From Acidimicrobiales bacterium (GTDB taxonomy: Bacteria > Actinomycetota > Acidimicrobiia > Acidimicrobiales > Ilumatobacteraceae), in assembly GCA_030833305.1 (NCBI GenBank), contig JAURHL010000042.1, forward strand, positions 1 to 12,569: a DNA stretch of 12,569 nucleotides, in the 5' to 3' direction. The first letter of the stretch is position 1. Every line of letters begins with the position of its first letter. The position numbers were made by a program, and so were the translations under genes. Below, in pieces: positions 7,067 to 11,542 of the stretch. The notes under the pieces were generated by a model, which was given only the letters and a program-made list of their open reading frames with translations, was not told where the DNA came from and made no database searches.

Positions 7067-7868
7067 GTCCCTCGTTCTATCCGCTCGTCGAGTTCTTCTC
7101 TCACTGTTGGCTCTGTCGGCCATGGTCGCGTGTGCGTCCGACGACGATGTCACCACCGAGAGCTCCACCTCGACGTCAGTCATCACCCCCGTCGAGACAA
7201 CCACGACGACGACCAGCAGCAGCACCACATCCACGACGAGCACCTTGCCACCGTTTCCGAGTTACTCCATCGCACCGGTTCGCACCGCCGACGGCTCCGC
7301 CGTGAAGATCTCCAAGGTCGACACCACGGACAAGGTGGTCTTTCTCACCATCGACGACGGCATCGTCAAGGATCCCCGCGTGATGGAATTCCTGGTCGAT
7401 CGACGTTGGCCCGCCACACTCTTCTTGGTCTCCGGAGAATTCAAGAAGGATCCGCTGTACTTCGCCCAGATCCTCACCGTGGGTGGAAACATCAGCTCCC
7501 ACACTCTCAGCCACCCGAAGTTGAACGGGATGGGCTACGACGAGCAGCGGCGCCAGATATGTGGCATGAAAGGGCTCATCGAGCAGACGTTCGGATCCGC
7601 CGGACATCTCTTCCGGCCTCCCTACGGATCATGGGACGACACCACGCTGAAGGCCGCCGGGAGTTGCGGCATCAACGCGGTCATCACGTGGAACTCCGAA
7701 CTCTGGGAAGGCAACGTGGACCTCGCCCACCGACCCGCCCTGCAACCCGGCGATGTCTTCCTCACGCACTTCCGGAACGATCTGTACGACAATCTGCTGG
7801 CCCTCGAAGCGCGCATGGCGGCGGAGGGCTTCACCGTGGGCAACCTCGAGGATTACCTGCCCGATTGA
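7065..7868 (+). CDS. Lipoprotein polysaccharide deacetylase (NodB-like, CE4)
   Basis: The 267-residue protein starts with a lipoprotein signal peptide: two arginines, a hydrophobic stretch and LSAMVAC, with Cys23 as the lipidation site. Met at -3 is a slightly unusual lipobox residue. Residues about 27-60 form a Thr/Ser-rich stalk that would hold the catalytic domain away from the membrane. The NodB-like domain follows: FLTIDDG (93-99, with Asp97/Asp98), the metal-binding SHTLSH (His146 and His150), RPPYGSW (184-190) and LTHF (His235). It should remove N- or O-acetyl groups from a cell-wall or extracellular polysaccharide such as peptidoglycan; the polymer is not identifiable from sequence. 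The ATG at 7065 is chosen because translation from there gives an intact signal peptide. An open extension upstream is only the complement of the HAD gene. Its start codon overlaps the HAD start in CATG, and it converges with the HTH gene 23 bases downstream. Confidence 0.92.
   Translation: MSLVLSARRVLLSLLALSAMVACASDDDVTTESSTSTSVITPVETTTTTTSSSTTSTTSTLPPFPSYSIAPVRTADGSAVKISKVDTTDKVVFLTIDDGIVKDPRVMEFLVDRRWPATLFLVSGEFKKDPLYFAQILTVGGNISSHTLSHPKLNGMGYDEQRRQICGMKGLIEQTFGSAGHLFRPPYGSWDDTTLKAAGSCGINAVITWNSELWEGNVDLAHRPALQPGDVFLTHFRNDLYDNLLALEARMAAEGFTVGNLEDYLPD
7147..7250 (+). repeat. Low-complexity ACC/ACG/AGC triplet tract encoding the Thr/Ser stalk
   Basis: The tract is rich in Thr and Ser codons, with one run of six consecutive Thr codons, and it encodes the surface stalk of the deacetylase lipoprotein. 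Tracts of this kind are prone to change in length between strains. Confidence 0.6.
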
Positions 7869-7891
7869 TCGTCGGGACGGAACGCGCCCAC

Positions 7892-8266
7892 TCAGCGATG
7901 AATGGCGTTCAGATAGTTGTAGACGGTGATGCGCGACACGCCCATGGCGTCGGCCACGTCCTCGACGGCGCGACGCAGGGTGAACGCACCGCGATCGTCG
8001 AGCAAACGGATGGCCCGCTGCTTCTGCTCACGGTTCATTCCCGGCAACCGGACACCCATCTCCCGTTCGACGGACTCGATCAGGCGGTCGAGGGCTCCGT
8101 GAAGAGCCGGTAGCCGAACCACGGCCACGACTTCTCCCTCGACGACGATCGGCACGTCGGCGGGCTCGCGGTTCGCGGCTTCGACGATGCTGCAACCCAG
8201 AGCATCCATCAGCGGAGCGAGAGCCGACAGCAGAGGATGATCGGTGCGCGACGGTGTCGAGCTCAT
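7892..8266 (-). CDS. Small HTH transcriptional regulator (YheO/DauR-type HTH_22)
   Basis: The 124-residue protein ends in a clear HTH_22 domain of the YheO/DauR group: MNREQKQRAIRLLDDRGAF (77-95), then AVEDVADAMGVSRITVYNYL (100-119). The SR.TVYNYL recognition helix is diagnostic. In full-length YheO/DauR proteins (over 200 residues) a PAS-like sensor precedes this domain. Here only about 70 residues remain (CSIVEAAN, then PIVVEGEVVAVVRLP), so the sensor is either strongly compressed or of another kind. It should bind DNA in the cytoplasm; ligand and targets are unknown. The ATG at 8266 overlaps the stop of the thiamine-binding protein gene as ATGA, so it is probably translated by reinitiation and kept in fixed proportion to that protein. 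The stop converges with the deacetylase gene. Confidence 0.88.
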   Translation of the reverse strand: MSSTPSRTDHPLLSALAPLMDALGCSIVEAANREPADVPIVVEGEVVAVVRLPALHGALDRLIESVEREMGVRLPGMNREQKQRAIRLLDDRGAFTLRRAVEDVADAMGVSRITVYNYLNAIHR

Positions 8267-8499
8267 GCGTCCAACTTCTCGATGTGAATGTTGACGTGCG
8301 TCGCACCGTTCGCGTAGGCACTCTCGATCAACGCCGACACGGCGGCGAAAGCCGTGGTCGACTCGGCCTCGAACTCGGAGGCGAAGGGACCGAACTCGAC
8401 CGACACACCGGCGGCTTCGGCCGCGGACACCGCCGCCAGCACGTGAGGCCCGGGCTGCCCTTCGACGAAGGGCTCGACGGTGAATTCGACGCGGATCAC
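8263..8499 (-). CDS. Thiamine-binding protein, MTH1187/YkoF-like
   Basis: The 78-residue protein matches the Thiamine_BP (MTH1187/YkoF) family. It has an N-terminal strand IRVEFTVEPF, a GPHVLAAV helix start, a central VSVEFGPFASEFEAE and a C-terminal helix and strand GATHVNIHIEKL. This ferredoxin-like alpha/beta fold forms dimers or tetramers; some members bind thiamine or the HMP moiety, others have no proven ligand. The GTG at 8499 is chosen over the GTG at 8505 because TACGAT ends six bases before it, the same hexamer and spacing as at the M20 gene, and no Shine-Dalgarno sequence is present. The longer start would add Met-Arg only. An open extension further upstream overlaps the WXG100 gene and does not resemble the family. 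The stop codon overlaps the HTH gene start. Confidence 0.87.
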   Translation of the reverse strand: MIRVEFTVEPFVEGQPGPHVLAAVSAAEAAGVSVEFGPFASEFEAESTTAFAAVSALIESAYANGATHVNIHIEKLDA

Positions 8500-8505
8500 A
8501 CGCAC

Positions 8506-8511
8506 ATCGTA
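8506..8511 (-). promoter_or_regulatory. Internal -10 element TACGAT for the thiamine-binding/HTH pair
   Basis: On the minus strand TACGAT is followed by six bases (GTGCGT) and the GTG at 8499. The hexamer sits just past the WXG100 stop codon (8517-8519). It is identical in sequence and spacing to the hexamer before the M20 gene, which suggests a leaderless transcript for the last two genes of the run. Confidence 0.5.
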
Positions 8512-8516
8512 GAGGT

Positions 8517-8801
8517 TCAGATCGCGCCCATCACCCGTCGAAGCTCGTCGGCACGCACCTGGCACTCGTGTCCCGAGGTGGCGAACGCCTCGGCCAGTCG
8601 TTGCAGGGCCACGCGGAAGCCACCGGTCCAATCGGACTCGAAGGCCCGCCGGGCGGGACCGGTCCAGGTGGTGCCGTCGAGTGCCGCCGCCACCGTCGTC
8701 AGCACTCCGTCGACGATGTCACGCTGACGTTGCAGGGTGTGACCGAGGTTCGAGAGTTGGTCCGGGTCCGCCCCGATGATTCCGTTGGGATGATTCGACA
8801 C
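8517..8801 (-). CDS. WXG100-like small helical protein
   Basis: The 94-residue protein is predicted to be two long helices joined by a turn carrying WTG (46-48), the WXG motif of ESAT-6/CFP-10-like proteins. The flanking TTWTGPARRAFESDW is typical of family members. Most are exported by type VII (ESX) secretion as dimers, but no EccC, EccD or partner WXG gene is in the window. The C-terminal tail (GHECQVRADELRR) lacks the YxxxD/E export signal, so it may act inside the cell or depend on a partner. The GTG start at 8801 is fixed by AGGAG five bases upstream. The gene lies 39 bases after the Nudix gene and its stop is 17 bases before the chosen thiamine-binding start, so it could be the second gene of one operon. 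It contains one Cys (80). Confidence 0.82.
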   Translation of the reverse strand: MSNHPNGIIGADPDQLSNLGHTLQRQRDIVDGVLTTVAAALDGTTWTGPARRAFESDWTGGFRVALQRLAEAFATSGHECQVRADELRRVMGAI

Positions 8802-8823
8802 GTGTTCTCCTTTTCGACACGTG
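8794..8823. repeat. Direct repeat TTCGACACGTG, two copies 19 bp apart
   Basis: TTCGACACGTG occurs at 8794-8804 and again at 8813-8823, start to start 19 bp, close to two turns of the helix. Each copy contains the palindrome CACGTG. The first overlaps the WXG100 start codon and the second lies just upstream of its ribosome site. It may be an operator, or chance in GC-rich DNA. Confidence 0.45.
8807..8811 (-). promoter_or_regulatory. Shine-Dalgarno AGGAG of the WXG100 gene
   Basis: AGGAG with a 5-base spacer precedes the GTG at 8801 and decides that start. It sits between two copies of TTCGACACGTG. Confidence 0.65.
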
Positions 8824-8840
8824 ACGGGTGGGCGAAGGGC

Positions 8841-9362
8841 TCAGTCCGACGGTCGCAACAACGGCCACAAGAGAGCCAGGCTGTCGGGCAGGAAGTTCTC
8901 CCGCCGGATCATCGCCTCGACATCCTCCATGGACGACCACCAGGCCTCGGTGACCTCGCCATCCGAGAAATGAAACGGACCCGGGTGACACACCCGAAAA
9001 CAGCGGCCGAGCAGACTCACCTGTTCGTCGTCGTATGGTGAAACCACTCCATCGTCGAGCGCCTCGCATACGGCGTCGGTGACACCCACCTCCTCGGCCA
9101 CCTCACGTGTCGCCGCCGATTCGTACGACTCGCCGCTGGCGACGACACCACCCACCGCGATGTCGAACCATCCCGGCCAGACGTCCTTGCCGTCGGAACG
9201 TCGATGCACCAGCAATCGACCCTCGCCATCCGTCACGGCCACGAAGACCGCGCGATGCCGCAGCCGATCTCGCCGCATCACACTTCTCGGCACGACCCGC
9301 AACACCCGATCGTCGATGTCGACCTCATCGACGAGTTCGCTGTTTGCGTCGTCCACACTCAC
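8841..9362 (-). CDS. Nudix hydrolase, YfcD-like
   Basis: The 173-residue protein has a complete Nudix box, GX5EX7REUXEEXGU, at 72-94 (G72, E78, R86-E87, E90-E91, G93), which binds Mg2+ and cleaves nucleoside-diphosphate-X type bonds. The surrounding layout resembles YfcD and the isopentenyl-diphosphate-isomerase-like Nudix branch: LRHRAVFVAVTD, LLVHRRSDGKDVWPGWFD and AVGGVV before the box. The isomerase itself is unlikely, because such short proteins are usually annotated as YfcD-type hydrolases of unknown substrate. The GTG at 9362 is the likely start; an in-frame GTG at 9356 is also possible. An AGG about 9 bases upstream is a weak ribosome site. It is divergent from the M20 gene across 39 bases and heads a same-strand run with the WXG100, thiamine-binding and HTH genes. 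Confidence 0.9.
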   Translation of the reverse strand: MSVDDANSELVDEVDIDDRVLRVVPRSVMRRDRLRHRAVFVAVTDGEGRLLVHRRSDGKDVWPGWFDIAVGGVVASGESYESAATREVAEEVGVTDAVCEALDDGVVSPYDDEQVSLLGRCFRVCHPGPFHFSDGEVTEAWWSSMEDVEAMIRRENFLPDSLALLWPLLRPSD

Positions 9363-9375
9363 CGGTCATTACCTA

Positions 9376-9383
9376 TCACGTGA
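9376..9383. promoter_or_regulatory. Palindrome TCACGTGA between divergent Nudix and M20 genes
   Basis: This eight-base perfect palindrome is near the middle of the 39-base divergent gap. If the M20 mRNA starts at its ATG, it sits at about -26 to -19, just upstream of the -10 element, where a bound repressor would block polymerase. Its role as an operator is inference. Confidence 0.3.
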
Positions 9384-9389
9384 CGTGTC

Positions 9390-9395
9390 TACGAT
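9390..9395 (+). promoter_or_regulatory. -10 element TACGAT for a leaderless M20 mRNA
   Basis: TACGAT ends six bases before the ATG at 9402, with no Shine-Dalgarno sequence between. A transcript starting 7 bases after the hexamer would begin at the A of ATG. No good -35 hexamer is seen at 17-18 bases upstream. Confidence 0.6.
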
Positions 9396-9401
9396 GCTCG
9401 T

Positions 9402-10631
9402 ATGTCCCAGCCCAACGACATCTCCACGCTGACCGAGGAAAGCCGCGATCTGCTCGGTGACGCCATTTCACTGCGTCGGTCGCTCCACGAGTGGCCCGAG
9501 CTCGGCAATCATCTTCCCCGTACTCGCGACGAGGTGTTGGCCTCTCTCGAGGGCCTGCCGCTGGGTATCACCCTGCACGAGACGACCTCGGGCATCGTCG
9601 CCACCCTGGAGGGGGATCACCCCGGTCCGACGATGTTGTTGCGAGGCGACATGGATGCGCTCCCCATGCCCGAGGACACGGGAGTCGAGTTCAGTTCGCG
9701 CGTCGAGAACGCGATGCACGCCTGCGGTCACGACACCCACACCGCCATGCTCGCCGGAGCCGCTCGTCTTCTGACAGCCCACAAGAGTCGCCTGCACGGT
9801 CGCGTGCTGTTCATGTTCCAGCCCGGCGAGGAGGGCCACAACGGTGCCGGGCACATGATCGATGAAGGGCTCTTCGACGTCGCACCTTTGTCCAACGGAG
9901 AGGCCTCCCCCGTCACCGGGGCGTTCGCCATTCACACCACGTCGTCGCTTCCCACCGGCTTCGTCAGCACCCGGCGCGGTCCGTTGATGGCGTCGAGTGA
10001 CGTGATCTCCATCGTGCTCACAGGAAAGGGTGGTCACGCCAGCGAACCGTTCCGCACGTTGGACCCCGTTCCCGCCGCCTGCGAGATCGTGCAGGCGCTG
10101 CAGTCGATGATGACTCGTCGTGTCAACACCTTCAATCCGGGCGTCCTCACCATCACCCAGATCAACGCGGGCACGACCACCAACGTCATCCCCGAGTCGG
10201 CGCACATCAAGGGCACGATCCGGGCCATCAGCGAGACGACCCGCCGGTTGATTCACGACGGCGTTCGACGCGTCGCCGAGGGAATCGCCAGTGCGCACGG
10301 ACTCGAGGTCGAGGTCGAACTCCGTGACGGCTACGACGTCACGGTGAACGACGACGACTACGCCGGGCGCGCCGCCGCTATCACCAAGGAACTGATCGGC
10401 GTCGATCGCTTCATCGAACTACCCACCCCCGTGATGGGCGCCGAGGATTTCGGCTACGTCCTCAATCACGTACCCGGGGCCATGGTGTTCCTCGGGGCGA
10501 CACCTCTCGACAAGAACCCCGCTCAGGCCGCACCGAACCACTCGAATCGTGTCTTCTACGACGAGAACTGCATGACGACGGGTATCGCGCTGTACGGCGC
10601 GATGGCACTGCGTCACCTGTCGCCCGCCTGA
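9402..10631 (+). CDS. M20 family amidohydrolase (N-acyl amino acid / IAA-amide / hippurate hydrolase type)
   Basis: The 409-residue protein is an M20D-type metallo-amidohydrolase that cleaves the amide bond of N-acyl amino acids or related conjugates. Metal ligands and motifs are in order: LHEWPE (28-33), RGDMDALP (81-88), MHACGHDTH (106-114, with Cys108, His110 and His113), the catalytic PGEEG (141-145, Glu143), a conserved His178, and NHSN (His380) near the C-terminus. GKGGHAS (208-214) marks the dimerisation domain inserted in the catalytic fold (about 195-310), and MGAEDFGY at 345-352 is the typical late motif. The bridging Cys108 separates it from Asp-using peptidases such as PepT/DapE and places it with hippurate and IAA-conjugate hydrolases. 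The exact substrate is open. There is no signal peptide. The start is fixed by the -10 element just upstream. It converges with the SDR gene across 18 bases. Confidence 0.93.
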   Translation: MSQPNDISTLTEESRDLLGDAISLRRSLHEWPELGNHLPRTRDEVLASLEGLPLGITLHETTSGIVATLEGDHPGPTMLLRGDMDALPMPEDTGVEFSSRVENAMHACGHDTHTAMLAGAARLLTAHKSRLHGRVLFMFQPGEEGHNGAGHMIDEGLFDVAPLSNGEASPVTGAFAIHTTSSLPTGFVSTRRGPLMASSDVISIVLTGKGGHASEPFRTLDPVPAACEIVQALQSMMTRRVNTFNPGVLTITQINAGTTTNVIPESAHIKGTIRAISETTRRLIHDGVRRVAEGIASAHGLEVEVELRDGYDVTVNDDDYAGRAAAITKELIGVDRFIELPTPVMGAEDFGYVLNHVPGAMVFLGATPLDKNPAQAAPNHSNRVFYDENCMTTGIALYGAMALRHLSPA

Positions 10632-10649
10632 CGAGCCTCCGGGTCGCGC

Positions 10650-11498
10650 TCAGCTCGCGGGACCGGCGGGATAGCGCGCGTCGCCGAGCGCCATCTCCAT
10701 GAAGGGCTCGATGTTCGGTCCCCGTCGTAGGTGGTGACCACCGTCGACGCTGATGCAGGTTCCGGTGATCCACGAACTCTCGTCGCTGAGCAGGAAGCGC
10801 ACCAGTCGACCGACGTCCTCGGTGGTGCCCACGCGGCCGAGGGGCATCTGCGCGACGTAGTCGTCGACGACCGGCGGGTAGTTCACCATCGCCTCGGTGG
10901 CATCGGTGGGCACCAGACCCGGACGCACCGCGTTGGCCCGAATGTTGCGACAACCAAGTTCATCGGCGGTCTGTCGGATCAACATCTCGAGACCGGCCTT
11001 GCTCACGTCGTACGGAGTCATGAATCGATGCGTCACCGGACCGGCGATGGAGGACACCGCCACGATCGAGCCACCACCGTTCGCCGACAAATACGGCACG
11101 GAATGCTTGATGGTGAGGAAAGCCCCGGTGAGGTTGGTGCCGATCACGCCGTTCCAGTCGTCCAACGCGGTGAGGTGGATGGGTCCACCGGTGCCGAAAC
11201 CGGCGTTGGCGACCACCAAGGTGAAGTCGCCCGCCTCGGCGCTACGAGCGCACGCCGCACGCACGCTGTCCTCGTTCGTCACGTCGCACGCCACGGTCAG
11301 TACCTGCGCACCCGACGTCGCCGAGGCCCGAAGTTCCTCGGCGGCTGATGCGAGTCGATCCGTGTTGCGTGCCGCCAGTACCACCGTCGCTCCGACCGCC
11401 ACCAGTTCGCGGGCACAACCGAGCCCGATGCCGGATCCACCTCCGGTGACGAGTGCGACACGACCAGCGAGGGACCGAGGATCAGAGGTGGTGCTCAT
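10650..11498 (-). CDS. Short-chain dehydrogenase/reductase (classical SDR)
   Basis: The 282-residue protein is a classical SDR oxidoreductase. TGGGSGIG (18-25) binds the dinucleotide, NAG (98-100) supports the central sheet, and the catalytic tetrad is N122, S150, Y163 and K167 with the usual YxxxK spacing. The residues after beta-strand 2 (LAARNTDRL) include an Arg but no Asp at the strand end, which leans towards NADP(H), though this is uncertain. VRPGLVPTDA (191-200) and the SVDGGHH C-terminal motif are also family-typical. Substrates of such enzymes are alcohols, ketones or acyl-CoA/ACP intermediates, and none can be chosen here. The ATG at 11498 has a CATGAT -10-like element six bases upstream and no Shine-Dalgarno sequence. 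It is divergent from the CoA-transferase over 44 bases, so a shared role in lipid, sterol or carboxylic-acid degradation is possible but unproven. Confidence 0.93.
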   Translation of the reverse strand: MSTTSDPRSLAGRVALVTGGGSGIGLGCARELVAVGATVVLAARNTDRLASAAEELRASATSGAQVLTVACDVTNEDSVRAACARSAEAGDFTLVVANAGFGTGGPIHLTALDDWNGVIGTNLTGAFLTIKHSVPYLSANGGGSIVAVSSIAGPVTHRFMTPYDVSKAGLEMLIRQTADELGCRNIRANAVRPGLVPTDATEAMVNYPPVVDDYVAQMPLGRVGTTEDVGRLVRFLLSDESSWITGTCISVDGGHHLRRGPNIEPFMEMALGDARYPAGPAS

Positions 11499-11504
11499 GA
11501 ACCG

Positions 11505-11510
11505 ATCATG
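11505..11510 (-). promoter_or_regulatory. Candidate -10 hexamer CATGAT of the SDR gene
   Basis: CATGAT on the minus strand is followed by six bases (CGGTTC) and the ATG at 11498. It keeps the key A and T of the -10 element. Geometry is the same as at the M20 and fucosidase starts. Confidence 0.4.
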
Positions 11511-11530
11511 TCACGGTCGACGCGAGCGGG

Positions 11531-11536
11531 CATCAT
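11531..11536 (+). promoter_or_regulatory. Candidate -10 hexamer CATCAT of the CoA-transferase gene
   Basis: CATCAT is followed by AGGAAC and then the ATG at 11543. It is a weak -10 match with the six-base leaderless spacing. The AGGA in the spacer is too close to the ATG to be a good ribosome site. Confidence 0.3.
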
Positions 11537-11542
11537 AGGAAC

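Noticed and set aside
7067..7243. N-terminal extension of the HAD protein
   Set aside because: The extra 59 residues are the complement of the deacetylase signal peptide and Thr/Ser stalk, giving an unlikely poly-Val/Leu segment. HAD proteins normally begin shortly before motif I.
7869..7891. Possible terminators in the convergent gaps (also 3996-4004 and 10632-10649)
   Set aside because: I looked for GC-rich hairpins followed by T runs and found none; the gaps are too short and there are no T tracts.
8500..8631. N-terminal extension of the thiamine-binding protein
   Set aside because: It overlaps the WXG100 gene out of frame, and its residues do not match the family, whose members start at the first beta strand.
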